From positions 1 through 32,523 of the forward strand of contig CAISBR010000159.1 of the NCBI GenBank assembly GCA_903883645.1: a stretch of DNA of 32,523 nucleotides. Reading direction: 5' to 3'. Every line of letters begins with the position of its first letter. The stretch's first letter is position 1. The translations under genes and the position numbers were made by a program. The notes below the pieces were generated by a model that was not told where the DNA came from, did not search any database, and saw only the letters and a program-made list of their open reading frames with translations. Below are positions 1 through 9,934 of the stretch, piece after piece. Source of the stretch: an uncultured Myxococcales bacterium (GTDB taxonomy: Bacteria > Myxococcota_A > UBA9042).

Positions 1-2
1 CG

Positions 3-140
3 GATCGCGCAACCGTGCAGGCATACTTGGTAAACCAGGCAGTGCATCATCAACAGGGTGACGTGGACCTGGAGCTTGAACAGGTCAGCGACCCCAATGA
101 CGAACCTAAGCCCCACGGAGGTGGGGCGCCGCAGGACTAG
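3..140 (+). CDS. 3' end of a truncated hypothetical gene
   Basis: An open frame enters from the left edge and ends at TAG 138-140. It gives 45 residues and ends in a polar, acidic tail (..LELEQVSDPNDEPKPHGG..). The composition looks like real protein: few Arg/Pro/Ala shadow residues, and an amphipathic stretch followed by an acidic and then a Gly/Pro tail. The start lies outside the window, so neither family nor function can be named. The only competing reading of this stretch is a frame that later becomes the hypothetical protein at 355-1038; its translation here is Thr/Arg-rich and unconvincing. Confidence 0.45.
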   Translation, partial: DRATVQAYLVNQAVHHQQGDVDLELEQVSDPNDEPKPHGGGAPQD

Positions 141-203
141 GCGCGGTTTTAACCGCCGGCATTGCACCGGCCGCCCCTCCGGCCTCGGCCAATCTCGCGG
201 AAC

Positions 204-357
204 TGTGCTCAATTTCACGGCTACTCCCTCCATGCCAAACGCGAAGCGTAGGCGACGCCGCAGTATCGTTGCTTGCACTGCGTCGCCAACACGCGTGTGG
301 GTGAGTGCCAGCGCGAGGACCTGTATCGGCTGGTCAAATACCTCTGCCATCACCGTG
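204..357 (+). pseudogene. Possible remnant of an IS91-type (Y2, Transposase_32) transposase
   Basis: Read in the frame that starts at base 204, the conceptual translation contains HGYSLHAKREA, a stop at 249-251, then ANTRVGECQREDLYRLVKYL followed by CHHRAA. Y2-type IS91-family transposases commonly end their catalytic region with a pattern like 'GFSLHA.v.v...DR..LerLcRYl.RPPla'. The fragment resembles that pattern but is interrupted by a stop and lacks any catalytic tyrosine region. If correct, it is a short decayed scar lying directly before a gene with no clear start (355-1038). The resemblance rests on about 35 residues recalled from family patterns, so chance similarity is quite possible. 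Confidence 0.25.
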
Positions 358-1038
358 CCGCCCGATGTCCGCAACGCCAGCTTGGTCGACGCGCTCGCCG
401 TGTTCAACGCGATGGTCAAGAAGGGCGAGTTCGAGCTTTTCCCTGCAGACTTGAGCGCTACGGCCGTGGCCGACCACCTCGCGCAGCACGCAGCGGCCGA
501 GCTAGGCTGGCGGGTGGCCGCGCAGGGCGAGCGGGTGGCGGTCGACGTGCGCAGCGGCGTGGCGGCCGAAGGCAAGCTCCTGCACGGCAAATTGACCAAG
601 ATTATCAATGGTGCTCTGCCTCCGGGTTCCGCTGGCCGCAACAGCTACTTCCCGCTGGGCAATGGCGGCCATACGCCGGGCGAATTCTTGGCCGCGGCGG
701 TGTCTGGCTTCGCAAAGAACCCTCAGCCCAAGCTGCCGGCAGGCTGGACCCTGGCTCAGGCCCAGAAGCTGGCCGACGATGTGCTGGCTGCCGAAAGCAC
801 GCGCAGCACCAGCTCCACGGCGCGCCGCGGGCTGTCGAACGCCAACAAGAACCTTGACCGCCGCACGCGCGAGATTCGCAAGCGCCTGCGCCTGATTATC
901 GAAGGTGTGCACGGCGCCGACAGCCCGGCGATGCTCGACTACGGCATTGCAGTGCAGGGCCCGCACAAGTCGCGCGGCAAGAAGGCGGCGGGCGACGCCA
1001 AGGCGCCGGCGAGCTTGGATAGCGGCACCGCGGGCTAA
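355..1038 (+). CDS. Hypothetical protein with basic helical C-terminus
   Basis: About 227 residues if the GTG at 355 is used; GTG 400 and ATG 412 in the same frame are alternatives. The frame stays open upstream to base 58, but that part reads as Arg/Thr-rich shadow sequence, and no Shine-Dalgarno sequence precedes any candidate start. The body looks genuinely coding. It has an Ala-rich helical N-terminus, a Gly-rich middle (..PPGSAGRNSYFPLGNGG..), a helical Ser/Thr-Arg segment, then TREIRKRLRLIIEGVHGADS followed by PAMLDYGI. The last part resembles the helical ends of small conserved proteins that close with 'R..R.L..li......dsp....yGi'. No enzymatic motif, signal peptide or membrane segment is seen. 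The 5' end may have been lost or replaced, given the transposase-like scar just upstream. Function unknown. Confidence 0.55.
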   Translation: MPPDVRNASLVDALAVFNAMVKKGEFELFPADLSATAVADHLAQHAAAELGWRVAAQGERVAVDVRSGVAAEGKLLHGKLTKIINGALPPGSAGRNSYFPLGNGGHTPGEFLAAAVSGFAKNPQPKLPAGWTLAQAQKLADDVLAAESTRSTSSTARRGLSNANKNLDRRTREIRKRLRLIIEGVHGADSPAMLDYGIAVQGPHKSRGKKAAGDAKAPASLDSGTAG

Positions 1039-1044
1039 AAATCG

Positions 1045-1058
1045 ATTGATTTATCAAT
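1045..1058. repeat. AT-rich inverted repeat after the hypothetical gene
   Basis: ATTGAT-TT-ATCAAT is a perfect 6-bp inverted repeat with a 2-nt centre. It starts 7 nt past the stop at 1038, in the 150-bp gap before the lipoprotein gene at 1189. The stem is AT-rich and no T-run follows, so it is a poor intrinsic terminator. An operator-like palindrome for the downstream gene is an equally weak alternative. Confidence 0.2.
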
Positions 1059-1188
1059 TCGTACCCTCTCCCCGGCGCAAGTACGCGAGCGGAGCGCCTT
1101 GTGACACGCAGGCGGCCCCGCAAACCACCCCAAAACCTCTAGCGCCAAACCCCAAAAACCGGTTAGCCTCGCCGCAAGAGGTACCCGA

Positions 1189-3195
<2,007 letters not shown>

Positions 3196-3200
3196 AGGTG

Positions 3201-4451
3201 CTAAAATGCAGTCAGAACCACGCGATTGGCCCCATCGTCCTTTGCCTGCTTGAGCGCGCGGTTGGCCCGCCGCAGCAGGGCCTCGGGGCTGTCGCGACCG
3301 CCCACAAAGCTCGTTACGCCCACACTAAGCGTCACGCCGTGGGGCCCCGCCAAGAATCGCTCGACGCGCGCACGAATCCTTTCGGCCACTTGCAAGGCCT
3401 CGGCCTGGTGGCGCTCGCTGCCGATCGACTGGCTACCCTTGTCGCCCACCTCTTCGGGCATCAAAATCGCGAACTCGGCACCGCCAAAATGGCAAATCGC
3501 ATCAAAGTCGTCGCCTTGGGTCTTGGCCGTAGCTCGCCGGGCCGCACCAGCCAACACGCCCGCGAGCTGGCTGAGCAGGTTTTCGGCTGCGCCGTAGCCA
3601 TTGGCATCGCTGTAGTCCTTAAAATGATCGACATCGATGCGCAACAACGCCACCTGCCGGCCTTTTTCGCGACTGTGCTCGACCTCGCCGTGCAGCCGCC
3701 GCTCAAAATACATGCGATTGCGCAGGCCTGTTTGCGCATCGGTCACCGCCGCCACGGCCAGGGCGCGCTCGCGGCGCCGCAGCGTCTCGACCAAGAAGCC
3801 GCCGACCACCGCAATTGCAATGTTGACCGCGACCGCCCAGCTCCAAGTCAGCATCACGTAGGCGAGCGTGTGCTGCAGCTGCCCACTCATAAACGGCATT
3901 TTAACGGGTTCGACCACACCATTATGCTCGGCCACCAGCAAACCGCCGTACATCAGCATGCCCAGCAGCAGCACTAGCCACGTCTCGCGTTGATCGTCGA
4001 GCACAATGGCCGCCTCGAGCGTAACCACTAGATACGCCGTCCAAAACCAGCTGAGCGCGCCGCCGCTAAAGTGGACAATGGTTGTGACCACCACTAGGTC
4101 CAAGATTAGCTGTAGCTCGACCAGCCCGCGCAGGGGCAGGCGCCGGGCCACGCCAAACTGCAGCGCCGCGTTGTAGGCCGCCGTACCCGCCACCGCCACC
4201 AGTGGCACCAGGGTGTGCTCGGCGACCACCTCGCTCATTGCGCTCAGTTGGTACACCACCGCAGCTACGGCGCCGTATAAGCCAAAGAAAAGCAGGGCAA
4301 ACCAACGGGCGCGCACGACCAATGCGGCGCGGCGGGCCATTTCTTCGGTGCGCTCATCCTGGTTGAGCAGGCGTTCGTCGCCACCGAGTACGGCCCAGCC
4401 CGACAGGCCTTGCCCCTCTAAGTCATCGACGCCTGCGGAAAGGTCTGCCAT
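3201..4451 (-). CDS. Membrane GGDEF-domain protein with degenerate active site
   Basis: 416 residues. An N-terminal soluble leader (1-45) precedes about six hydrophobic segments between residues 46 and 220. A GGDEF domain follows from TDAQTGLRNR (237) to the end. Active diguanylate cyclases condense two GTP into cyclic di-GMP. Here the DxDHFK metal motif is kept (IDVDHFK, 272-278). The signature is GGAEF (323-327), with Ala where Asp or Glu is expected, and the usual 'ND..GH' guanine-contact stretch reads SDANGYG. The RxxD product-inhibition site is absent (Asp at the Arg position). The domain may therefore be inactive or work as a GTP/c-di-GMP sensor. A soluble insertion-like stretch (about 335-350) lies after the signature. 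No clear Shine-Dalgarno precedes the chosen ATG; the downstream ATG at residue 39 is an alternative. Confidence 0.8.
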   Translation of the reverse strand: MADLSAGVDDLEGQGLSGWAVLGGDERLLNQDERTEEMARRAALVVRARWFALLFFGLYGAVAAVVYQLSAMSEVVAEHTLVPLVAVAGTAAYNAALQFGVARRLPLRGLVELQLILDLVVVTTIVHFSGGALSWFWTAYLVVTLEAAIVLDDQRETWLVLLLGMLMYGGLLVAEHNGVVEPVKMPFMSGQLQHTLAYVMLTWSWAVAVNIAIAVVGGFLVETLRRRERALAVAAVTDAQTGLRNRMYFERRLHGEVEHSREKGRQVALLRIDVDHFKDYSDANGYGAAENLLSQLAGVLAGAARRATAKTQGDDFDAICHFGGAEFAILMPEEVGDKGSQSIGSERHQAEALQVAERIRARVERFLAGPHGVTLSVGVTSFVGGRDSPEALLRRANRALKQAKDDGANRVVLTAF

Positions 4452-4672
4452 GTCGTGCCCACTGCGCCACGGGGCGCCACCGCCATGGGTTGCCAGAGAT
4501 TGCCAGCAGCGTCAAGCGACAATGGCCCTTGCGTGTCACGAATCAATCGAGGCCGCGGTGCCAGCCGCGCGAGCAGCAGTCCGACCTATGGCGCCAGCCC
4601 CCGCCAGCGACTACACTGCCCACGCGGCGCCACCCGCGCGCCGAGGCCAAACGGCAGAACACCACGGCGACG

Positions 4673-5962
4673 ATGCGGCAATTTCTCTACATTTCGCCCT
4701 ATTTTGCGCCCCAGTCGCAGGTGGGGGCGTTGCGTCCGCTCAAGTTCAGCCGCCACTTGCCCGCGCTGGGTTGGCAGCCGGTGATTTTGGCCGATCTGTG
4801 GCCCAGCGACCGCACCGACCGCGCCATGCTGCAGCAAGTTCCCGCCGATGCGCTGGTAATTCGCGATTACAGCGCCAAGGCTGCGCCCACGTGGCAGAGC
4901 TGGCAGACTCAGGGTGATGGGGCGCAACCGACTGAAAATAAGCCTAAACTGGCGAGTTGGACCGACCGCAATCTGCCCGCGTGGCTCAACAACCCCGAGC
5001 TGGTGCCCCTGGGCGAGCACAGCGTCGATCTGCCCCATGCCCGCCAGGCTGCGCTCAAAGTCATTCGCGATTACCCGGGGATCGAGGCCATCGTGGTCAA
5101 CGCCGACCCCTACGCGGCGCTGCTGCTGGGTGCGGACCTCAAGCGCAGTACTGGGCTGCCGCTAGTGCTGGATCTGCGCGATCCATGGTCGGTTTGTCAG
5201 GCGCGGCGGCCGCGGCGACCCCTGCCGATGCGCTGGCTCGAAGACCGACTTGAGCGGTGGTGCGTCGAGCGGGCCGATCGCGTGATCTTGAACACCGCCA
5301 ACACGCTGGCCGATTACCTGCGCCATTACGCTGACTTGCCGACCGACAAGTTTACGTTTATTCGCAATCACTTTGACCGCGAGCTGGTTAATCAGGGCAC
5401 GCACCCGGGCTTCGACCGCTTTACCCTGCTGTTTTTGGGCCGTTTTGACCGCCTGCTGCCGCCCGACATGCTGCTGCAGGTGCTGGTCGAGCTGGCGCGG
5501 CGCGGCGTGGCGCCCGAGCAGCTGCAACTGGTGATTACGGGTGATTTTTCGCAAGCGGCCTGGCAGCAAGCGCGCGCGCTGGGGGTCGACCGCTACGTGG
5601 TGCTCCACCCGCACGTGCCGTACCACGCGATTGGCCCGGTGATGGCGGCGGCCGATCTGCTGGTGCTGATGGTGGTGCCGGGGGTAACCCAGCGCGTCAA
5701 CGCCAAATTCTACGATTACATGAGTGCCGAGCGGCCGGTGCTGGCGATCGCCGACAACCCCGAAGTCGAGCAAATGCTGAATGATTCGGCCGCGGGGCAG
5801 ATGCTGCGGCACGGCGATGTGGCGGGCGTGGCCGATGCGGTGCAGGCCGAGCTGGCGCGGGGCCGGCAGCGGGCGGTGCCGCGCCAGCCGATTGGCGTGT
5901 CGAGCCCCGAGGCGGCGGCCAAGCTCGCACAGATATTGCAACAAGTGGCGCGGCCTAAGTAG
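4673..5962 (+). CDS. Glycosyltransferase, family-4-like (GT-B fold)
   Basis: 429 residues from the ATG at 4673. An in-frame upstream ATG at 4490 exists, but its extra 61 residues are Arg/Pro/Ala-rich shadow sequence, while the protein at 4673 starts with the family's typical beta-strand (FLYISPYFAP). The N-terminal Rossmann half includes SQVGALRPLKFSRHLPALGW, close to the 'G..R..k.akyLp..Gw.pvVlt' opening of exopolysaccharide glycosyltransferases. The C-terminal nucleotide-sugar half runs from about residue 252 (FTLLFLGRFD) and includes VNAKFYDYMSAERPVLA (about 342-358), where the donor is normally bound. It should transfer a sugar from an activated donor to a growing surface glycan at the cytoplasmic face. 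It heads a plus-strand run with an aminotransferase and a nucleotidyltransferase, which suggests surface polysaccharide or glycolipid synthesis. No good Shine-Dalgarno is visible. Confidence 0.85.
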   Translation: MRQFLYISPYFAPQSQVGALRPLKFSRHLPALGWQPVILADLWPSDRTDRAMLQQVPADALVIRDYSAKAAPTWQSWQTQGDGAQPTENKPKLASWTDRNLPAWLNNPELVPLGEHSVDLPHARQAALKVIRDYPGIEAIVVNADPYAALLLGADLKRSTGLPLVLDLRDPWSVCQARRPRRPLPMRWLEDRLERWCVERADRVILNTANTLADYLRHYADLPTDKFTFIRNHFDRELVNQGTHPGFDRFTLLFLGRFDRLLPPDMLLQVLVELARRGVAPEQLQLVITGDFSQAAWQQARALGVDRYVVLHPHVPYHAIGPVMAAADLLVLMVVPGVTQRVNAKFYDYMSAERPVLAIADNPEVEQMLNDSAAGQMLRHGDVAGVADAVQAELARGRQRAVPRQPIGVSSPEAAAKLAQILQQVARPK

Positions 5963-5992
5963 ACTGCGCAAGACCTGAGAAGGAAAGTTCGC

Positions 5993-7171
5993 ATGTGGAA
6001 AGTGACTTTGAGCGATTTGCGGCTGCATCAAGACGACCACGACGCGGTGCTGGGCGTGCTGCAGTCCAATTGGCTGACGATGGGGCCCAAGACTGCTGAA
6101 TTTGAAGCGGCGTTTGCCCTTGCGCTCGACCCGCAGAATCCGCCGAGCGCCTACGCGGTGGCCAATTGCACGGTGGCGCTGCACATGGCGCTGGTGGCGC
6201 TGGGCATCGGGCCGGGCGACGAAGTCATTGTTCCCAGTCTGACTTTTGTGGCGACGGCCAACGCGGTGCTGTACACGGGCGCCACGGTTGTGCTGGCCGA
6301 CATTGTGGGCCCCGGCGACCTGACCCTGTGCCCCGACGACGTGCTGGCGAAAATTACGCCGAAAACCCGGGCGATTATCCCCGTGCACTATGCTGGGCAG
6401 CCCTGCGACATGCGGCGGCTGGTGGCCGAGTGCAAGAAGCGCGGCATCGCGATTGTCGAAGATGTGGCCCACGCGCCCCTGGCCGATTGCATCGTGAGCG
6501 AGGATGAGCCGGCGCAAGCGTTGGGAACAATTGGCGATATCGGCTGTTTCTCGTTCTTTTCGAACAAGAACATGACCACTGGCGAGGGCGGCATGGTGGT
6601 GACCCGCCACCCCGAAATTGCCGAGAAGCTGCGCCTGCTTCGCTCGCACGGCATGACCACGCTGACGCTGGACCGCCACAAGGGCCACGCCTACAGCTAC
6701 GATGTGGTTGAGCTCGGCTTTAACTACCGCATGGACGAAATCCGCGCCGCGCTTGGGCTTTCGCAGCTGTCGCGCCTGCCGGCGAACAACGTGCGGCGGG
6801 CCGAGGCGGTGGCGCTGTATCGCCAAAAACTGGCTAAGATTCAGGGTCTTGAGGTGCCGTTCGCCGATCGGCTGCCCGAGGGCCGGGTGGCGCCGCACAT
6901 CCTGCCGGTGCTGCTGCCGCTGGGGGTGCCGCGGCTGGCGATTCAGCAGGCGATGAAGGAGCAGGGGATCCAGACCTCGGTCCATTACCCGCCCATTCAT
7001 ACGTTTACGCTGCATCGGGACTCGGAGCAGGTGCGCACGGCCAACCTCAGCGGCGTGGATTTTGTGGCCGATCGGCTGCTAACGCTGCCTCTTTACGCCG
7101 ATTTGACCGAAGACGACATCGACTTGGTGGTGCGGGCGCTCAAGCACTCGCTCACTCAGGCCGTGGGGTAG
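5993..7171 (+). CDS. DegT/DnrJ/EryC1/StrS-family sugar aminotransferase
   Basis: 392 residues, normal length for this PLP enzyme family, with an AGAAGGAAAG ribosome-binding site 5-8 nt before ATG. The family transfers an amino group, usually from glutamate, to a keto group on a nucleotide-linked sugar. Seen in the sequence: VPSLTFVATANAV (80-92), VHYAGQPCDM (131-140), the PLP-ring Asp in VEDVAHAP (155-162), and the Schiff-base lysine in FFSNKNMTTGEGG (Lys192). The C-terminus VGVPRL..VHYPPIHTF type motif matches members that act on dTDP-, UDP- or GDP-keto sugars. It lies 30 nt after the glycosyltransferase and 3 nt before a sugar nucleotidyltransferase, consistent with an amino-sugar donor pathway. 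Dehydratase or epimerase partners are not in the window, so the exact sugar is unknown. Confidence 0.9.
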   Translation: MWKVTLSDLRLHQDDHDAVLGVLQSNWLTMGPKTAEFEAAFALALDPQNPPSAYAVANCTVALHMALVALGIGPGDEVIVPSLTFVATANAVLYTGATVVLADIVGPGDLTLCPDDVLAKITPKTRAIIPVHYAGQPCDMRRLVAECKKRGIAIVEDVAHAPLADCIVSEDEPAQALGTIGDIGCFSFFSNKNMTTGEGGMVVTRHPEIAEKLRLLRSHGMTTLTLDRHKGHAYSYDVVELGFNYRMDEIRAALGLSQLSRLPANNVRRAEAVALYRQKLAKIQGLEVPFADRLPEGRVAPHILPVLLPLGVPRLAIQQAMKEQGIQTSVHYPPIHTFTLHRDSEQVRTANLSGVDFVADRLLTLPLYADLTEDDIDLVVRALKHSLTQAVG

Positions 7172-7174
7172 CAC

Positions 7175-7921
7175 GTGGCGCAACTTCCTAACACTGCAGT
7201 GGTTCTGGCCGGTGGCCTGGGCTCGCGCCTGGCGCCGCTGACGGCGATTATCCCTAAGCCCCTGGTGCCGATCGACCGCGAGGCGATTGCCGAGATTCTG
7301 CTGCGCCAGCTGCGTTACCGCGGCGTCGAGCAAGTTATTGTTTCGATTGGCTATCTGGGTCACTTGATCCAGGCGGTGCTGGGCGACGGCGAGCGCTTTG
7401 GCCTGCGCATTGAGTACCAGCGCGAAGAGAAGCCGCTCGGCACCGTGGGGCCCCTGGCGCTGCTGGCCGACCGCTTACCCAACGATTTCTTGGTGCTAAA
7501 TGGCGATGTGCTGAGCGATATCGACTTCGGCGCGCTGCTTTCGACCCATCGCGACGCGGGCCGCACGCTCACGGTGGCCACGTATCCTAAGCAAGTCAAA
7601 GTGGATTTGGGTGTGCTCGAGACGGGGGCCGACGGCTGCGTCAACCGTTTTGTCGAGAAGCCGACCTACGATTTTCGCGTGTCGATGGGCGTTTATGCCA
7701 TGAGTCGTAAGGTATTAGCTTACTTTGAGCCCGGACAGCGCTTTGGTTTCGACGACTTGGTGCTGGCGATGCTGAAAGCGGGCGACCCGATAGGTACCTT
7801 TGATTGGGGCCACGGGCGCTGGCTCGACATCGGCCGCCCGAGTGATTATGCCGTGGCGCAAGAGCGCTTTGCCGCCGAGCGCGAGTTTTATCTGCCCGGC
7901 GAAGGTGCAAATCGTGAGTGA
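7175..7921 (+). CDS. Sugar-1-phosphate nucleotidyltransferase
   Basis: 248 residues starting at GTG, 3 nt after the aminotransferase stop, so translation is probably coupled. The N-terminus holds the NTP_transferase signature (LAGGLGSRLAPLT..PKPLVPI), which binds the nucleotide triphosphate and metal. VLNGDVLSDIDF carries the metal Asp, and FVEKPT and GRWLDIGRPSDY match the sugar-binding half. Such enzymes make NDP-sugars from NTP and a sugar-1-phosphate. The short form without a C-terminal left-handed beta-helix resembles the HddC/RmlA/ManC-like group of surface-glycan clusters; base and sugar preference cannot be read from sequence. Its last 8 nt overlap the following cysteine desulfurase. 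Confidence 0.88.
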   Translation: MAQLPNTAVVLAGGLGSRLAPLTAIIPKPLVPIDREAIAEILLRQLRYRGVEQVIVSIGYLGHLIQAVLGDGERFGLRIEYQREEKPLGTVGPLALLADRLPNDFLVLNGDVLSDIDFGALLSTHRDAGRTLTVATYPKQVKVDLGVLETGADGCVNRFVEKPTYDFRVSMGVYAMSRKVLAYFEPGQRFGFDDLVLAMLKAGDPIGTFDWGHGRWLDIGRPSDYAVAQERFAAEREFYLPGEGANRE

Positions 7922-9107
7922 CCCCATATACCTAGACCATAATGCCACTACGCCGGTGCGCGCCGAAGTGGTCGAGGCGATGCTGCCGTTCTTGACGCAG
8001 CACTTTGGTAACCCATCGAGTTCGCACATCTTTGGCCAGCGCGCCCGCCACGCCGTCGACCAGGCGCGCGAGCAAATTGCCGCGGCGCTGGGGTGCAAAC
8101 CGCACGAAATTCTATTTACTTCGGGCGGCACCGAGGCCAATAACCTGGCGATTCGCGGCGTGACGGCGGCGCTGCCGTACCGCAAGCATGTGGTAACGAC
8201 CGCGGTCGAGCATCCGGCCACGGCCGAACCTTGTAACTACCTGGCGCGCAACGGCTATCGCGTCGACCGCTTGGGTGTGGACGCAGACGGGCAGGTCGAC
8301 TTAGACGAGCTCGACCGGCTGGTCGACACCCAGACCGCGCTGGTGACGATCCTGCACGCGCACAACGAAACAGGTGTAATTCAGCCTACTTTAGACATTG
8401 CCAAGCTCGCGCATCGCCACAGCGCGGTGGTGCACGCCGATGTAGCGCAGGCGATTGGCAAGATCGCGGTCAATGTCGAAGACTTGCGGGTCGACCTGCT
8501 GAGTATCGCCGGCCACAAGCTGGGTGCCCCCAAAGGGGTCGGCGCGCTGTATGTGCGCACGGGCACGCCGCTTTCGCCGCTGCTGCTGGGGGCGAACCAC
8601 GAGCGGGGGCTGCGGCCCGGCACCGAGAATGTGGCGTCGATTGTGGCACTGGGTCTAGCTTGTCAGTTGGCTGTGGGCGAATTAGAGCGTAATTCCGGGC
8701 GGATCGCTGGCCTGCGCGACAACCTGTGGCAGAGCCTGCAAGCGGGTATCCCGGGCATGGTGTGCAACGGCGAGGCGTCGCCGCGGCTGCCCAATACCCT
8801 GAGCGTGCGTTTTCCGCGGGTTACGGGCCATGCGGTGCTGGCGGCGGCGCCCGAAATTGCTGCCTCGACGGGCTCGGCCTGCCACGACGGCAGTGTGACG
8901 GCGCCGGCGGTGCTGCTGGCGATGGGGGTGGATGCGAGCGAGGCGGCGGGCACGGTCCGGCTGAGCCTGGGTCGCACGACCAGCCTCGACGACGTGCAAC
9001 AGGCCGTGGGCGCTCTGGTTCGCAGCTGGCGGCGGGTGATCGAGGCCGGTAGCCACGGCGGGGTCGACGTTGAGGTTACCCACGTCGATTTGCTGGCGCA
9101 GCGCTAA
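7914..9107 (+). CDS. Cysteine desulfurase (NifS/IscS-like, class V aminotransferase fold)
   Basis: 397 residues from GTG 7914, with GAAGGTG as ribosome-binding site. The in-frame ATG at 7800 would bury 114 nt in the upstream gene and give a shadow N-terminus, whereas VSDPIYLDHNATTPV is the classic family start. Key features: HNATTPV (9-15), GTEANNLAIRG (72-82), VEHPA with the PLP-stacking His100, DVAQAIGK (176-183), the PLP lysine in IAGHKLGAPKG (Lys202), and the persulfide cysteine in STGSACHDG (Cys323). The enzyme removes sulfur from L-cysteine, leaving alanine and an enzyme persulfide. No IscU, SufE, ThiS or tRNA-thiolation gene is nearby. Instead it overlaps a sugar nucleotidyltransferase by 8 nt. 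Housekeeping sulfur supply is the default reading; a role tied to the glycan operon is possible. Confidence 0.92.
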   Translation: MSDPIYLDHNATTPVRAEVVEAMLPFLTQHFGNPSSSHIFGQRARHAVDQAREQIAAALGCKPHEILFTSGGTEANNLAIRGVTAALPYRKHVVTTAVEHPATAEPCNYLARNGYRVDRLGVDADGQVDLDELDRLVDTQTALVTILHAHNETGVIQPTLDIAKLAHRHSAVVHADVAQAIGKIAVNVEDLRVDLLSIAGHKLGAPKGVGALYVRTGTPLSPLLLGANHERGLRPGTENVASIVALGLACQLAVGELERNSGRIAGLRDNLWQSLQAGIPGMVCNGEASPRLPNTLSVRFPRVTGHAVLAAAPEIAASTGSACHDGSVTAPAVLLAMGVDASEAAGTVRLSLGRTTSLDDVQQAVGALVRSWRRVIEAGSHGGVDVEVTHVDLLAQR

Positions 9108-9154
9108 CTAAGACTGCAAAACAGGCAGAAAAGACTGGCGTTTTAGGAGTCCGA

Positions 9155-9928
9155 ATGCAGCGAATTCAAGGTATTGCCGCGGCGGGCCTAGCGCTTTGTG
9201 CTTGCTCCGCGCCGCAGACAGGGGCCTCGCCGGCCGCGCATGGCCACGACTGCCCGATGCACGCGGAGCATCACGGCGAGCATCACGGCGAGCATCACGG
9301 CGACTACCATGCGCAACCTGGCGAAAATCCGCATAAAAGCCACGACGCGCACCATCGCTTCGACAATGCCGACGAGTGGGCCAAGGTGTTCGAGTCGCCC
9401 GAGCGCGATGCCTGGCAGCGGGGCGATGCGGTCGTGGCGGCGTTGGCTCCGGCCAAGAATGCGCGTGTGGCGGATATTGGCTCGGGTACTGGCTATTTCT
9501 CGGTGCGGCTGGCCAAGGCGGCGCCCGAGGGCAAGGTGTTTGGGCTCGACATCGAGGCCGACATGGTGCGCTACCTGAACGAGCGGGCAGGGCGCGAAAA
9601 ACTGAGTAATCTGAAGTCTCTGCAAGCCAAGCCCGACGATCCGAGCGTGCCCGAGCCGGTCGACCTGGTGCTGGTGTGCGACGTGTACCACCATCTGAGC
9701 GAGCGCGTGGCGTGGTTCAAGAAGCTTTCTGCGCAGTTGGCACCCGGTGCGCGCCTGGCGATTGTCGATTTCACCATGGGCGATATCCCGGTTGGGCCGC
9801 CGATGGAGATGCGGGTGGCGCCCGAGGTGATGGTGGCCGAGCTGCAACAGGCGGGCTTTGTGCTCCAGCTGCGCGACGATAAGCTGTTGCCATATCAGCA
9901 CTTGCTTGTGTTCGTGCTGGCCAAGTAG
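9155..9928 (+). CDS. His-rich lipoprotein with SAM-dependent methyltransferase domain
   Basis: 257 residues; AGGAG ribosome-binding site 6 nt before ATG. Residues 1-17 form a lipoprotein signal (hydrophobic 7-16, lipobox LCA, Cys17). Residues 29-68 are very His-rich and include DCPMH and a triple GEHH-type repeat, likely metal-binding. A class I methyltransferase domain follows: motif I VADIGSGTGYF (105-115), the acidic end of beta-2 in FGLDIEADMV, motif IV-like LVLVCDVYHH, and a post-motif TMGDIPVGPP. The segment HHRFDNADEWAKVF matches, from memory, a widespread family of exported methyltransferase-like proteins of unknown substrate. The oddity is location: SAM is cytoplasmic, but the signal predicts export. 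Either the domain works on something outside, has lost activity, or the protein stays inside. It may belong to the upstream operon (47-nt gap). Confidence 0.85.
   Translation: MQRIQGIAAAGLALCACSAPQTGASPAAHGHDCPMHAEHHGEHHGEHHGDYHAQPGENPHKSHDAHHRFDNADEWAKVFESPERDAWQRGDAVVAALAPAKNARVADIGSGTGYFSVRLAKAAPEGKVFGLDIEADMVRYLNERAGREKLSNLKSLQAKPDDPSVPEPVDLVLVCDVYHHLSERVAWFKKLSAQLAPGARLAIVDFTMGDIPVGPPMEMRVAPEVMVAELQQAGFVLQLRDDKLLPYQHLLVFVLAK
9266..9301 (+). repeat. Three tandem 12-nt units encoding Glu-His-His-Gly
   Basis: Three identical copies of GAGCATCACGGC lie head to tail in the His-rich segment of the lipoprotein methyltransferase gene. The unit is a multiple of three, so copy-number change would only lengthen or shorten the histidine stretch. 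Confidence 0.85.
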
Positions 9929-9934
9929 CCGGCG

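Noticed and set aside
5162..7015. Long minus-strand open frame (over 600 codons) opposite the glycosyltransferase and aminotransferase
   Set aside because: The translation is His/Arg/Gln-rich and unstructured, and both plus-strand genes beneath it have intact family motifs.
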